From Macropodus opercularis (lineage: Eukaryota; Chordata; Actinopteri; Anabantiformes; Osphronemidae): a stretch of DNA of 64,000 nucleotides. The DNA is taken from contig CM061090.1 in the NCBI GenBank assembly GCA_030770545.1, positions 17,642,501 through 17,706,500 on the forward strand, in the 5' to 3' direction. Position numbers and translations under genes: made by a program. Shown piece by piece: positions 11,170 through 24,209 of this stretch; position 1 is the stretch's first letter, and the number at the start of each line of letters is the position of its first letter. The notes beneath the pieces were generated by a model. That model had not been told where the DNA came from and did not search any database. It was given only the letters and a program-made list of their open reading frames with translations.

Positions 11170-12770
11170 TTTGCAAAAGAGAAATGCAGAAGAGAACTTT
11201 TTTTTTTTTTGTGGAACTAAGTTGAATGTATCCATTTTTCATTATCGCTGACACCCTGCAGTTGTTTTTGCATGTAAAAGGGATGCATTATTCAATCACG
11301 AAGGAGCTAAATATAAACAGATTAAATTTTGAATGTTTGTCAAAGCGGTTCTCAGAGGGAACTGTCAGAGTAACCCAGTTTCGACTGTCTCTCTTGTGCC
11401 ATCACTTCGTCTCATTACACAATAGGACTGAGATAAAGAGGGTCACTGACTGTTCACTAAAGTCTTTTGTTTTTATTTTAAGATCATCTTTGCTTGACAG
11501 TGAAGTTTTTACTGTTATGTGGTCCTCACACAATTTGCAAAGTAACAGGCCATTTAACCTACAGTGGTACATTAAAATAGTCATTTTCCGTTTCAATTAA
11601 CAAAGTCAACTGGGTGACACAGACCATCGGCGTTTCAACACTTGTTTCAAACGCCTGCGAATCTCAGTTCTGTTTTATTTCACTGTACATCATCCATGAT
11701 CTGGATTTCTGATTATCCACTGGTAGCAGTGGGCATGTTGTCTGCTCTTCATGACATGCAAATATCTGAAAGATCAGATCAGTGAGTGCATATTTTTGAG
11801 TTTCCTATTTACAGTCTATTGAGCATTGGTTAAAATGCTTCAGGGCTTCCAGTTCATGTGCCTACAGGCTTATATAACATGTAGAAACCACGGATCAGTA
11901 CCGCTACCTTGATTCCTTAAAACGGGAAAGCCATTAAGTTTGCCACGGTCACATCGAACTCCCATAAGGCTGCACACCTAACCAGTGTGCAGGAAATAGC
12001 TGCTGTTCATTTGAGAATGACAAATATTACACCTTCCCCTTGCCTCAGTAATGGATTTTTCCTTGTAGTGTCTGACAACTTGCCACTGACCTTGACATTG
12101 AGCAACTACCCCAGGGGGTCAATTTCTCCCTCCTTCACTCCAAGCCTTTGCTATATGAAGTAAATGATAAAAGCCAGGTTAGCTTTGACTGGGTTGTGAG
12201 TCTGATTTGATTGAATACAAGCATCGGCGATGCAGGAAGGAATCCTGTAATATGTGCTAATGGTGGTAAAGTTTAACCGTAACAAGCTGAAGCAACAAGC
12301 AGGCAACTTTAATATTAGCGCATGTTTCCGGAAAGATATATTTAGTTATATTTCCTGTTACTTGATTTTTTTTTAGCTGGATTAAAACGAATTCAATCCC
12401 GTTTAATTCTTCTGTTAAGTGACTTCAACGTCACCACTGTGCTAAACCCAGAGAGAAACGCTGAATTTGTTCAGCCCCATCGTGTGTTGGACTCATCTCA
12501 GCCTAACAGTAGGGGGGAGGACAAACAGGTTGATGGCCTTACACGTACGAGTGCAGACTGTAAAAGACTAACGAGATCAGGGCGGAGGGTGGATCATAGC
12601 TCCGTTCAGTCAAAGAGGGACGTGAAGGGTGATGGACACAGCCATTAAGGCCAGACATAAGCCGCAAAAGGCAGCGAAACGATTATTTTGGCAAGTCATA
12701 CACACGATCCATTTAAACGTAAAAGAAAATAGATTTCTTTAAGGCTGGTCTCATACTTTATTCCTGTTTG
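11170..12770. other. non-coding stretch
   Basis: No gene is recognised. A 13-nt T-run lies at 11198-11210. The 124-codon frame at 11226-11600 has no recognisable family. The part at 11930-12180 is repeat-free and could be conserved. Otherwise nothing is seen. Confidence 0.55.
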
Positions 12771-12779
12771 GGTGATGGG

Positions 12780-13040
12780 ACATGCTATTAAAGCAATGCA
12801 GAGCAGTGGGTATGATTGTAATGCAGAGCCTCCAGTGTCACGCTGACTAACACTGGCTTAACAATTAGTCCTGTCAGACAATTATCCGTGTACGTCACAG
12901 CACTGCAAATTCTGCTTTTGGGGGACAGGCCTTTATTGAATTAGCTCCATTTGAGCATGTTTAATTCTGCGTTTCTACCGCAGCGAACATGACAGTCAGA
13001 CAGAATAATACCGTCCCCTGGCACCGAGCACATCCCTCCG
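12780..13040. promoter_or_regulatory. CNE-like block
   Basis: This repeat-free block includes AACAATTAGTCC, CAGACAATTATCC, TTGAATTAGC and GTACGTCAC (a CRE half-site). It could be a conserved enhancer; the call rests on motif content only. Confidence 0.3.
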
Positions 13041-13890
13041 CTGACGATACACTGCATAGACACTAACAAGGGCATGTCTGCCTATTACGACAATGCAGGT
13101 TTTACAAGCCGCCACTAATATGTCACTCAGTAGCAGGACAGATGGGGGGGTCAGCTTTACCTACGGCATCAGCACAACAGCCTGCTTCTCGCTGGTCACA
13201 GGTGGGAACGTGTGGATTAGAAACTTTATTTTGGGTTTATAGGTTTACTTCACTTTCCATTGGGAATTAGGAATCGATCCAACCCTTTGATTTGTGAGGG
13301 TCACGTCATGTATGTATGTATGTATTTATCCTCCTCAAATAAATCTAAATCATTTGTCCTCGTCCTGTTGAAAGTCACACACGGGACACAGATGTCGTGT
13401 GTGGTGAGAGACGCCATAGATAGTGCTGGCTGAATAAAGCTGCCTCCCGTTTCACTAAGGGGGGGGCGTCACGTTTTCCGTTACACATGGGAACGTATTG
13501 ATTGGATGTCAACTCCAACGCTACACCGGTCACACACCGCGTCGGGGAAGGTGCGGGACAGTTAACACGCCGCGCCTGCCTTTTCCATTAGTGGCTCATA
13601 TATTGTCCCTGCTAAATGGTGGGCGACGGCGAGCAATAAACTTTTCATTACGTTGTCCCTCGTAAATTCTCTTGTTTTACTGGGCAAAAAGCAGATATGT
13701 GCACTGCAATCAATGGTATAACAAAATTAATGCACCTAATACATAAACGTCGCCTATAAAAGTTCACTTTGAAGTTGCTATAAAAACAGGCTCTTTGCTG
13801 CCATTAATCTAGCTGCTCTACTGTATCCACCATTAAATACATAGATATTGAATAGCTCACTGTTGCTGTACTGCTGAAATATCCCATCTC
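13041..13890. other. non-coding stretch
   Basis: No gene is recognised. A (TATG)n run lies near 13310-13327. The part at 13580-13740 (TTCCATTAGTGG, GCAATAAAC, AAAATTAATGC) has CNE-like texture. Confidence 0.55.
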
Positions 13891-13899
13891 CCTCTGTAT

Positions 13900-14265
13900 G
13901 ACGCTGTGTGGCCTCCTCTCACCTGTCTGGCCACTGGGAAGTACAGTAAGCCATCTATGAAGAGCAATTTGTCTTTATCATCATCCTCCTGTAACAGATA
14001 AACTGGGCGCATTCGTGCAAGGCCTGGCAAAGGGAGAAACCCAACATTATCGTGCAGTAAGATGGATCGTCAAACGACAGCGGCGACAAAAAGGAGCATC
14101 CATCTCTTAATGAATAACCTTGCCTGTTTCGGATTGCTGAGCGCCCGAGGGACGGTTTGGAACCCATGCGATGGTCCATGCCTGGCTCTGTTGCTGTTGA
14201 TGACAACGGGCCAGTGTATAGTCGCAGCAGTGATTATTAACTCGCGGTCTGCAGACTTTGATTAG
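13900..14265. promoter_or_regulatory. CNE-like block
   Basis: This block lacks repeats and contains GATAA-type cores, TCTTAATGAATAACC and GTGATTATTAACTCG. Opposing open frames at 13955-14206 (-) and 14062-14265 (+) have no recognisable family, and neither has convincing splice sites. I favour a non-coding conserved element. Confidence 0.3.
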
Positions 14266-15635
14266 AAAGTCTCAGCTTTGCGCCGGTCTTTCAGTTGAAA
14301 TCGGGTCATCAGTCGAAACCAATCTGCAGCACTGCGAACATAAGCTGACTACAGAAACATCCCCTCACTCATTTTTAAAGCCTTTTTGTCTACAGAGGAT
14401 GTTGACACAAAAGGATCTTTTGCAAACCAAGAAGTTGCTTCCCCTACATTTTAGCCTGAGTATTAGCTTTGTGCGCTAAAGATCCTCGTAGACTTAAAAG
14501 GCAAATGACTACAACGGACGCAACACAAAGCTGGACAGAGAAAGACTAAACCAATAACTAATAACTTGTACAACCACAAACGGTCCAGCCTGAAGGAAAA
14601 TCAATATGCGTGCCTCTCCTAACTAACTCCTAACAGGGCGACTACTCAACCAGATTCTCATCTGAACGGCACGGAGGATGAAATAAACAGCTCCTCGGAG
14701 GGACAATAACCAGACCAGACAGATAAAGCAGCTGTGGAGGTAGCTCCAGGAAACACGGGCATCAGAATATCAATCCGGGTCTGTTCACAGCGAATCGGAG
14801 TGTAACACTTCTCAGAACAGCAACATGGCCATTTGCAAACTTTTGTTAATAAACGCAGGAAATGTTTGACTCTTAAAACACCCAAGTTCAACACACCCGC
14901 TGAAGAAAACAGGCACGATCAAGCAGTCAGAGGCAAGACCAGGGCAGTAGATCGTACATATTGAGCAGAGCCAATCTCTTGTGTTGCCCTGGTGGACCGT
15001 GATAAGCTCAGTTCACTCTCACTATGAGCTACGTAAACACACATGAGCGCACACCTAAGAAGAAGCCTGCTTCACCACTTCCCTGAACCCAACCATGCAA
15101 ACAAATACACATTTGACAGCAGACTTTGGTTAGAATCCATAACTTTACATATTTATACTCTTTTATCTATTTGTCTTTTTATCTCTGCACATGCAGGAAG
15201 TGTCTGGATGGATTCTGCCTGCACCTATTTGCTTTGGCTGCCTGGGGTTCTTCCCCGCCAGTTGCTTACACGTCTTGCCTGCTGACTTTGGCCCACGCTC
15301 TTCCTCTCTTACCTGCCTTCGTCTGTTTTGACGCATTATGTGGCATCTGATCTGATTCCACTGGTTCCTAAGCAGTGGCGCAATGTATAGAGGCTAAATT
15401 CATAGAACGTAAGGTCAAATAATTAAAAACACGCTGAAAGCAGTACAGTAGGAATAACACAACGACGCAGATGCCTGGGAGGGAGACATGTGAGCTGAGT
15501 GGACAAAAAAACACGCTCTGCTTACTACAGTATATGATTTGTAAAGAATCCATCATCTGCGTGTTACGTGACACAAAACTAACCTCAAATGTCTTCAAAC
15601 CTGTTCGAATGAAACACAATTACACAAACACCCCC
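14266..15635. other. non-coding stretch
   Basis: No gene, repeat or strong motif cluster is recognised. Small open frames on both strands lack family signatures. Confidence 0.6.
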
Positions 15636-15639
15636 TGTA

Positions 15640-15960
15640 GTGTTTGTGATATTTACCGTGATATTTACCAAGGCAGGTATGAATTCTATGAGCTCTTCAA
15701 GGTCAAAACATATGAGTTTAGGCCCCTCGGGGGATTTCAAACTGGTGCTCTTCAGATTACCAGTCGGGTTCATTTCCCACAAACACAGGAGGCCATGTCG
15801 ATGGCCTTCACAGAAATCTGCCACAACCATCCTGGATGGAGCCGCCACAGTAAAATCAATAACATGTTTCTGAGCCACGAGGGAACTGGGGGATGATGCC
15901 ACATGTTTACTACGCTGCCCTGAAAGCGGCTTCTTTCATGTATCGGTCTGGCAGATTCTT
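15640..15960. promoter_or_regulatory. CNE-like block with a 12-bp tandem duplication
   Basis: The block starts with the 12-mer GTGATATTTACC repeated perfectly head to tail (15646-15657 and 15658-15669). Repeat-free sequence follows, including AGTAAAATCAATAACATG. Open frames on both strands (141 codons +, 105 codons -) overlap it but match nothing I know. A possible enhancer, inferred. Confidence 0.3.
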
Positions 15961-16865
15961 TGGTCGACATTTGTTTGGTATTTGTCACTGTCGCACAGTG
16001 TTTGTTCACTAAGAGTGCTGGTGCGATAAACGGCATACAAATGCAGTTATGTGAAAGTTCTCTACGCAAGCGTGCACAACGGTGCCCAGCGTCATGGGTC
16101 ATAATTCTCAGCTAACCCAGAAATTACTCTGACAAAACGCTGTGAATCTCTCAGACAAAGACAAACAGAGTTATTCCCATGCTCCTAAATTTATAGGATC
16201 CACTGAATATTAAATGGTGTCATCAAGCTACGCTACACAAACCGTCGCTCACAGCGCTGGCGTTAGGTGGTTTTCTACAAGCCGCGAATGTTTTCGTTGC
16301 CACGTCCACGACGCACATCATAGAACTTACAGGAAGTGTGCGCACACGTCTTCCTGAGGAGACTTCACACTCTTGCACAGCCCTGAGCTCTTGTGGAGTC
16401 ATCGGATATAAGCATCAAAGTGTCTGACTCTGTGAGGGCGGACACTGGGATTACCTCCATCAGTCACACTTATTCATACCTGTGGGCCATTCAGGGGATT
16501 TGGGCCAACTGCCTTATGCACCACTGGAGTCCGGGATGCTGCGAGAATCTGTTTAAATACATCAAATAGTATCAAGATACCACTTCAGTAATTAAAAGAT
16601 CGGTCTAGATAGAACAACTGTGTTTACTGCTCCTCAGAGCTGGAAAACAAATCAAAGACACAAAAAGACTCACCTGTGGGCAGTCTGCGCTGTGCCGGAG
16701 TGACCCAGTATGAGGTAATGATGCTCACACGGATGTGCAACGTACCACCGTCCTGACTGGCTCCCATTTAAACACGGCACTGATGGGAAAACGGTGCACA
16801 AAGTTTGCAGGTGAGCACGGTGGAGGCCTGTGTGTGCGTGTGTGTGTGTGTGTGGGGAGGGGGGG
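15961..16865. other. non-coding stretch
   Basis: No gene is recognised. A consensus-like splice donor TTTGCAG|GTGAGC sits at 16810/16811 (+) with no convincing partner acceptor. A GT microsatellite follows. Confidence 0.55.
16829..16854 (+). repeat. (GT)n microsatellite
   Basis: A GT dinucleotide run with one GC interruption, followed by a G-rich stretch. It is the source of the Val-Cys and His-Thr runs in overlapping open frames. Confidence 0.85.
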
Positions 16866-16869
16866 ATGT

Positions 16870-17241
16870 GGGGAGACTGAAACGTAAGGAGCTGCCACGG
16901 AGGCGCCACGGTGATCTGAGGGGTGCCATGGAGACGCCTGTCACGGGGGGAGGGGAGCTCTGTGATGCTGACATGTCTCTGTCTGCAAAGGGCTGACAAT
17001 CTGCTACAGTCACACCCGTCAGATGAGCGCTGCCTGCGTGCGTGCGTGCGTGCCCGCCAATTCGTGGGCACGACTTACGCCCCGCGCGCAAAGATGTTTG
17101 TGCATGACTTTCGCTCCCTGCGTAGGCGTGCGCCTGTACTTTGTAGGTGCCTTCTTTGATTTAAATATATCCAAAGAAGGTGCTGCCTGCAGCACAGCGA
17201 CAGGTTCAGAAGCATATCGACCCAATTAGGACAAGAAAATG
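16870..17241 (+). promoter_or_regulatory. CpG-rich patch ending in a splice donor
   Basis: CpG dinucleotides are dense from 16880 to about 17140, against a CpG-poor background, including a (TGCG)n run at 17035-17053. A good donor follows, AAAATG|GTGAGT, with the exon side ending at 17241. The arrangement would suit a short 5' exon whose last codon is ATG, but no TSS motif or downstream exon is visible. This is a weak promoter and first-exon candidate. Confidence 0.2.
17150..17180. repeat. 9-bp inverted repeat
   Basis: CCTTCTTTG and CAAAGAAGG are perfect complements separated by 13 AT-rich bases. This could form a hairpin or act as a dyad binding site. Confidence 0.6.
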
Positions 17242-17249
17242 GTGAGTAC

Positions 17250-20200
17250 AGGTAGATGCAGCCACAGACTTGTACGATAATAAAGCACATTTCTCCTCCA
17301 CTGCTCAAAGAATAGACAAAAACTTTTAATTTCACTTTAGGCCCTAAATTTACAAGGTGTTTGAGTATTGGTGCTTGGACTGTGCTCCAAACTAGAGGTG
17401 GGTAACCTTCCGTCCAGCTGCTGTTCCTGGATCAGCTATGTGGCTGCTGGAATCAACCTAATGCAAAGAGACTGGAAAACAAACTTCATCCTTAAGAAAC
17501 ACACGCAACTGCAGTCACATCAACGGCACAAGATCAAACTAACGTAGTAATGTGCTCTCTATTAAACTTGGACTTTAAAATGAAAATGTCAGCTCAGTAT
17601 AATTCTTCCAGACTGTTTGCTGTGGCATTTTAATTAATTTAACAGTTTTATGACCAGTGCAACCTGCAATTTAGGCAAAGAGGAGTTGGCCTGATTAAAG
17701 CTCCGCTGGTGTCTCATGTTGCTTTCAAAGAACACAGTCGGAGGTTTGTCTGCTCAAACTGTTCAGTGAATGACTCTTAACTAACAAAAAAAAAAGATAT
17801 AGAGGCGATATTTAAAAATTAGAACCACAGATCGGATCGCCACAGCAGTACCATTAATAAAAAAGGTCCTTGAAGCATAAAAGAAGGTCGTTTGCTTTGT
17901 ACTTTACCTCTTTACTTTACCTCGCTTGTAAGAAAACTTTTACATTTGCAGTCACGATTCGGTTGCGGCACGATCTGTTCCCGAGTGCTCTCTGAACTCT
18001 TGATTCGTGGTTTGATGCACCGCTGCCTAACTCCTGGTCAATCTCAACCCGCATTGCTAAATCGATACGCCGGCTGACGAATGCTCACCCTGACAGATCG
18101 TGGGTGACAAAAATCAACTCCAACATTTGCTGGCTGTCCATTTAACAATCCATTTGTACATAGGGGATGAGGTGATGGTGCCTGGGCCTGGAGACACTAT
18201 CCCTACTTCAATTACAGAAGTCTCCCAAGGAGGAGGTTGAAATAGTTCACACCGAGAGACAAGCAGCCCTTTCCTGCATGTATTTATTTACTATGGATGT
18301 TGCAGTAACTTCACAATGTTACAATTTACACACAATTTAACCTAATTTCACATCTTCACAATGTGAATGTTTAGCTCCTGCAGTAAATGATGAACTGAAT
18401 GAAAGGTCCTGTTGTATATCAAATTTAAATCTTATGTGTGACTACAAGAACAAACTGGGTGTGAATGTGTGAAAGTCAACATTACTTAGAAAAGACATTA
18501 GTTAGAAAGTGTGTTATTTTTAAAATTGCGTCTAATTCCCATCTACTTCTACCTCTCTGCCAACATGAAACTTGTCAGATTTCCTTAAGAGTAACAGGTC
18601 CCAGTTAGTCTTACACTGCAGGTTATTAGGAGGATGTGCGTCATCCTCTCTGCAGCTTCTAAAAACTGCACAAGCTTTAAATGGCATATTTATGAATGCG
18701 TGACTGCGACAGTGATTGTTGCAGCGGTTTCTGACATTTTAACTGTAAGTATCTCGGGTTGTGTCAGACATATTCCCACACTTCCATCTGGAAATGACAT
18801 AACAAGAACAAACAAAGAAACAAAAAAAAAAAAAAAAGAGGGGGGTAATAGCTGCAAGTGCCTCTCGCTCGCTCTCAGCGGCAGGAGAAGCAGCCTCCTA
18901 ACACGACAATGCCATCATCTAAGTCTTGAGGGAACCCTGCTAAGTTTGGCTCTTTACGGGGTTTTAAAGGCAGGCTGGGCAGCGTCTTAGCCAGCAAAAA
19001 AAAAAAAAAAAGAATTAGACACAATAAGCGAGTAGATAGTCTGCCACGAGGAGGCTTGGCTTGCAAAGACAGCCAAATTCTCCAGTGGACCATGAGCGAG
19101 TCTCCACAAAAGCTCATCTCTGTGCCAGGGTAGGACCCAGACCAAAGCGGAACGCCCACAAAGCAAAAGCTGCCTGCAGCAAATGCAGCCCAGAAATGAG
19201 CCTGAGGAAGCGGGATAGAGACTGGAGGGAAATGGAGATGAAGAAAAAAAAAAAAAGCTTGTAAAGAAGCTGGGACAGGGATGCAGCCTACATGTTCAGG
19301 TCCATACATCACCCATTGGTTTCTAGGCTGACAGATGTGGACCTACTTCTGTAAGATGAAGGAATAAGCTCACAGCCAGTGTTATTTTGTTTCGCAGCAG
19401 CTCTTGTGACATCGCATTTCTAACATGTGTTAAAATTATAAAGCGCAATGAAATAACATAATAATATGGGATTTTGCTGATGATTAGTCAATATTAAACA
19501 AATAAACATAAAAAAATACAATCAAAACACACAAACAAAAACTATACTATTGCTCTTATCCAACTACTTACAGTACAGAACCTTATGTTTTTGCCTTCAT
19601 TCCAGTTGTCTTCAACCATGTTTGGACTATTTTCTTAGTGTCTGTAAAATATTAGACATTTTCATTCAGCTATATATTATAAATAAAGCACAGCTGAGCT
19701 AAGATGTTAATTAATGTCAATTTGACAAAAGGTAAGAAAAGCAGCAGATTAATAAATTCATTTGCATACATCACCTGGGTGCTGGTACAAATGTTTGCCT
19801 TATAAATGAGCTGTACTAAAATGCCCTTCAATTCAGAAGTATTTTAACCGAGAATAAACTAACTCTCACAGGTGCCATCGTATCAAAACGCGACGCACAA
19901 TGACACCAGTGCTAAGTACATGACAAACCTGCGAGTTGGAGGGCAACGTGAAAGAGAGCAGTTTCTGAATCTCTCCCCGTCATCTGCATCTGTCACGCTC
20001 TCTGTTTACAGGCCCCGCGGTCATGTCAGAAAGACGCGTGGAAATAGTTGAGAGAAAAGCGGAGCAGGAGAAGGGAACAGGGGCTGGGAGAGAAGAAATG
20101 AAGCGACGATGAGGTGGGATAAACAAGGGAGCAAAATAAAGAAATCAGAAAAGTGAGCGCGAGGTAGGGGGAGCGGAGAGAAAACAGGAAGCAAGTAAAG

Positions 20201-20755
20201 ACAACATCAACCTGACGAAGAGACTTGATGGCTGTGCCACACAGGTTCTATTAAAAGCACCTAAACTTCCCGGCCTAAAATGTAATTTAGAGAGCTGAGA
20301 ATGTAAAAACTTTAAGTTGGAAGATAGAAAGCGACGTCTGCCGCAAGGTGAGAAACCGAAAGGCTCAAATGTCTCCTTGACCGAACACTTTGGATCCTTT
20401 TTCTCTATCGAAACAAACACATAACTGTAAGTATCTATAAGCTTCCCACACCTGGGTTTGGACGGTTTACCACCCTCTAGCTGACAGCTCTATTAAACTG
20501 GATAGGAAGCATTTGCACAGTCTCCTGCTTGTCGTCAGATGTTCTGCGCTCTGAGGGTCCTTACTGTACGCCTTGTCAGAAATGTCAGCGCAGGCCTACG
20601 GAGGGCTCGTCGGACGCTGGTTTATGCAGCGCGAGCTGTCAGTTCATGTACAAAAGTGTGTAGCTTTGTAAAAAAATCGGACAAATCAGCTGGATTCGCA
20701 GGCGTGTTATTATATGTGATTGTCCATAGGCTAATAGGTTAGACTCTAATTGTGC
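17250..20755. other. non-coding stretch
   Basis: No gene is recognised over 3.5 kb. A-runs of 16 nt lie at 18822-18837 and 18996-19011, and one of 13 nt at 19244-19256. The part at 18115-18290 has some CNE-like texture. Isolated GTAAGT donors (near 18745 and 20427) have no partner exons that I can define. Confidence 0.6.
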
Positions 20756-20759
20756 ATAA

Positions 20760-21000
20760 AGTAGCGAGGCCTGAATAGTTTCTGAAGCAATAAAAGATGA
20801 GATCATCCCTCGGCCTAAAAAGACCAGGGAAGAAATCCCTATCTGAGGATTTCAAAACATCCGTTGCACTTAAGTGCTGGTTCAAATCATCGAGCAGCGA
20901 AAACCCTGACGTCATATTGACACACCAATTAGAAGAGTCATGTAACACCCCCGGTAATATCACTAGACGTAATTGCAGAGCTAAAATAGAATGATGGCTG
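20760..21000. promoter_or_regulatory. CNE-like block with a perfect CRE
   Basis: This repeat-free block contains the palindromic CRE TGACGTCA at 20907-20914, followed by ACCAATTAG and GACGTAATTGC. Possible regulatory element, inferred from motifs. Confidence 0.25.
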
Positions 21001-21090
21001 GATCAATACAGAAAACCTTAGAGGGAGCGTGTGTGTGAGATAGAGAGAGTCTGACTGTGGTTCATTGTGTAGAAGTCGATGTGTGGAAAG

Positions 21091-21110
21091 AAAAAAAAAA
21101 AAAAAAAAAA
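21091..21110 (+). repeat. poly-A tract (20 nt)
   Basis: An uninterrupted 20-A run, preceded by GGAAAG and followed by G-rich sequence. No retroposon body is recognised upstream. Confidence 0.9.
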
Positions 21111-21119
21111 GGTGGGAGG

Positions 21120-21350
21120 AGGGCTCCCAAAGGATACCACCATTTCATAGCACAGTGCCCGGTGGTAGCTCCTGGGCTGGAACTAATTGGTGTGAGATTA
21201 ACTTTCCAGTGGGATATAATGACCCCGAGCGATCCCACACATCTATGGATCAGTGACATCGGAAGGGGCCGGTTCCCGTGCCATTCGCCGGTAGTGATTA
21301 TTTGTGTCCTGGACTGTCTGGCTACTTCAGCCCAATGGGACAAAAATAGC
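21120..21350. promoter_or_regulatory. CNE-like block
   Basis: This repeat-free block of balanced composition includes ACTAATTGGTGTGAGATTAAC and GTAGTGATTATTTG. Open frames on both strands run through it without family signatures. Called on texture only. Confidence 0.3.
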
Positions 21351-21359
21351 ATTCTTCAA

Positions 21360-23955
21360 AAAATAAATAAATAAAATACAAAAAATGCTGCCGGGCTACG
21401 ATATCTGCTTATGAGAACGTGGACCTGCAGCGTGTGCCCGTCACGTCGCTGTCAAACAGGACGGCCCGTCTAGCAGCAGCTGCTTAGACAGACGAATTGC
21501 GTGTCGCCTGCGTTTTCTTACGTGTCATCTGAAGCTGTGAGGGAGAAGGGTCAGAATAAATGCTTATGGCTTCTAGTTTCTGGGAAACAAGCAAATGACG
21601 TGTCCCTGCAGAGTAGAAGTAAGGACAAACTGGTGTTCTCTCAATGGGATTGTGCCAACGTAGCACGGTTGACGCTACCACCGTTTGTTTTTGCTCGCGT
21701 CACCCCCCCCCCCCCATTATTCGCCGCCCGTCAGTGACAACCTGAGGGGGCAGCGTCGGTCAGTCTCACTGCTGAACTAGCGGAGGCCTGGTTGTTGACA
21801 TGTTGATCTCTGTCGCCATCGATCCAACCTCTGTTTGATTATCGGATGACAGCTTGTTTTGGCAGGATTAGCCCGCGACTTCGGCCCTTGTTTGATTAAA
21901 CGCAGCAGCACAGGGCTTGCTCACCTTGACGGGCGAAATCAACACCGTTGTTGTTAAAGTTACTTTCCCTAATGACAGTCTAAAACTTTAGACAAGTGAG
22001 CGACTTATAATGAAACCGATGAAACCTGTCTAGGCTGCACCGCTCATCATTAAGCGTAAAGTTCTGTTCTGTACTATTCATCTTTACTTCAATGAACCTG
22101 TGATCTTTCTAGGTCTCAGTTTTGAGAAAATGCACACACTAAATATATACCTTAGAATATTTGAAATCCACCAGCAGGAATAGTTTCAAAGCTGCTGCAT
22201 TCTGCTGATATTGAATTATCAGTATATGCTTCCTTTCCTGCCTGTCTGGCCTTTGTGGTTGATCTTCTCTCATCTCGTAGTGAACATTATTTAAAAACAC
22301 ACAAAACATGCTGAATTGCTGTTACATACCTAAAAGTCTCATGGTTGCTGCACGTTCCCTAAATCCACACACGCCTGCACATAACAGAGGTTTTGATGGG
22401 ATGCATAATGCCTGGAAAAGAACAAAAACAAAACAAAAACATTCATCTGGGGAAAGAAGCCGTCTTCCGCTGAATTTAAGTTGAATTTGAGCCTGATGGC
22501 CGAGGTACCAAAGCAGACAAGGCGCAGCTACCACAACTCATTTCACCTGTCAACGGCGGCACATTGACACGCGGAGGAGGGAGAGCGTTTTCACGGGTGA
22601 GCGGCACACAGCGGCGGGAACCATTTCGCAACGTAACCAGACCATTTGTGGGTCATATCCCCTTTCAGGATGCGTAGCGCTTCATAACGCCTCAGCAGCT
22701 TCTCACTATCAGCGAAATTGTTGTGTTTGACTTCCAGCGTGACATCCTATCTTTATTTCAGCGAAATCGCCGTGTTGAGGCCTCGCAGACAAGCACTAAA
22801 CCGTCTGTCAGCTGAAGGTTGTAATATAAAGCGAGCGGACAGACAAGAACCATTCAGCCTGATGGAGGAGAAGTTGCAAACGATGCAGTCTTCCTATCTC
22901 GTAACGCGAATGACTCCCATAGTTTTACGCGCAGCAACCTGCATATAGAAACCCAGGAACAACACTTCTAGACACTGCTTGATGCGAGTCATTTTGTTAT
23001 CCTTTATCTTTCAAACGTAACCGCTGCTGGTGCAGAATAAAGCGTCTGTCTGCCGCACACTACAACACAGCAGGACTGCAATTAAGGAAGGAGAAACCAG
23101 TCATTTCCTCACTTAAATGTCTCCTTGCTGGGAAGACTTTTAAACTGTAAATGGGTGTTTTGTGGCTTATAGATCAGTGTGTTCACAGAATCTTTTTTTT
23201 CCTCTCCCTGCAGGAGGCAGACGCACGCAACACACACAAATGAAGGTTATACACATGTAGCGGGAGTGAAACTGCCTTATGCTTCGGGAGAGAAATGGAA
23301 ATGTTACAATATGCAAATATGATCTTATTATATTTTATCGATAGTTTACAAAAAAAAAAAAAAAGAGAGACTGTTGTCCAGGTATTAGCCAGGTGCAGTC
23401 TAAACACAAATAAACATTTAGCTCTGCAGACCGGGCTGTTGATTCTCAGCGGCGTTGTCAGCACGGACAGCCTTGTTTTGTGTGACATTCAGTGAAAAAA
23501 ACTATTTACATCATGCAATTTTTTCCCCGATATTTCTATGTAGGCCACGGAATAACTGTGTTGTTTCGTGCATTAATGAGTGTTATGCCATTTCCCTTGC
23601 TGGAAGTATTTATAGTTGTGCTGCAGCAGCCAAAGTATGACTAAATCCTTAATTGTACTGGAAGCACTGGGCCTGCATAATAAGAGCAGCACAAGTTTAT
23701 TCCAGGACTGTAACAAATAAGAAGGTCACAGCAAGACTTTTTTAAATACAGGAGATCTATTACAGTAGATGAGGCCAGGTTGTAGTAAGACGCCTACAGC
23801 CGGACGGTCAAGGCTTAATCTGCCCCCACCTCTTTTGCTTCCTCTTAGGCTCTGACGACAGCGCCGCGCACATATTGTGTTTTCCAATCACTAAAAGAGG
23901 CTGTAGCATAACTAACTTAGTGTTTTTCCACTTCACAACCAGACGCGACCTGTAA
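21360..23955. other. non-coding stretch
   Basis: No gene is recognised. It includes a 13-nt C-run (21703-21715) and a 15-nt A-run (23350-23364). The section at 21785-21960 has CNE-like texture (GTTTGATTATCGG, TTTGATTAAACGC). Confidence 0.55.
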
Positions 23956-23959
23956 CGGT

Positions 23960-24205
23960 GCTCGGTGGGCTGCACACGCACCTATTTGCATACATAATTC
24001 ATGGCTGGGAGGCACAGAAAGGGAGAAACTGAAATGTTGTGTTTGCCATTAATGACCGTATCACTACAGTGCACTGCTGGCCTGTTGATACAGTACCTTG
24101 TTGACAACCACTAATGATGCAGAAGCGCGTGTGTTGGCATCTGTATGTGATAACATACAGTATAAAACCCATTGATGCAACATTTCGTTGATGTGGATTC
24201 TTTGT
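23960..24205. promoter_or_regulatory. CNE-like block with hairpin and TATA-like element
   Basis: The block includes ATTTGCATACATAATTC (octamer-like plus TAAT), GCCATTAATGACC and CACTAATGATGC. An 8-bp hairpin (CTGTATGT/ACATACAG, 4-nt loop, 24141-24160) abuts TATAAAA at 24161-24167. It could be an enhancer or a minor promoter. No transcript evidence is visible. Confidence 0.3.
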
Positions 24206-24209
24206 GAGC

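Noticed and set aside
16768..17091. Minus-strand ORFs rich in His-Thr
   Set aside because: Encoded by the GT microsatellite at 16829-16854.
17390..17420. hAT-transposon-like end (CTAGAGGTGGGTAACC)
   Set aside because: No matching inverted end and no 8-bp duplication found nearby.
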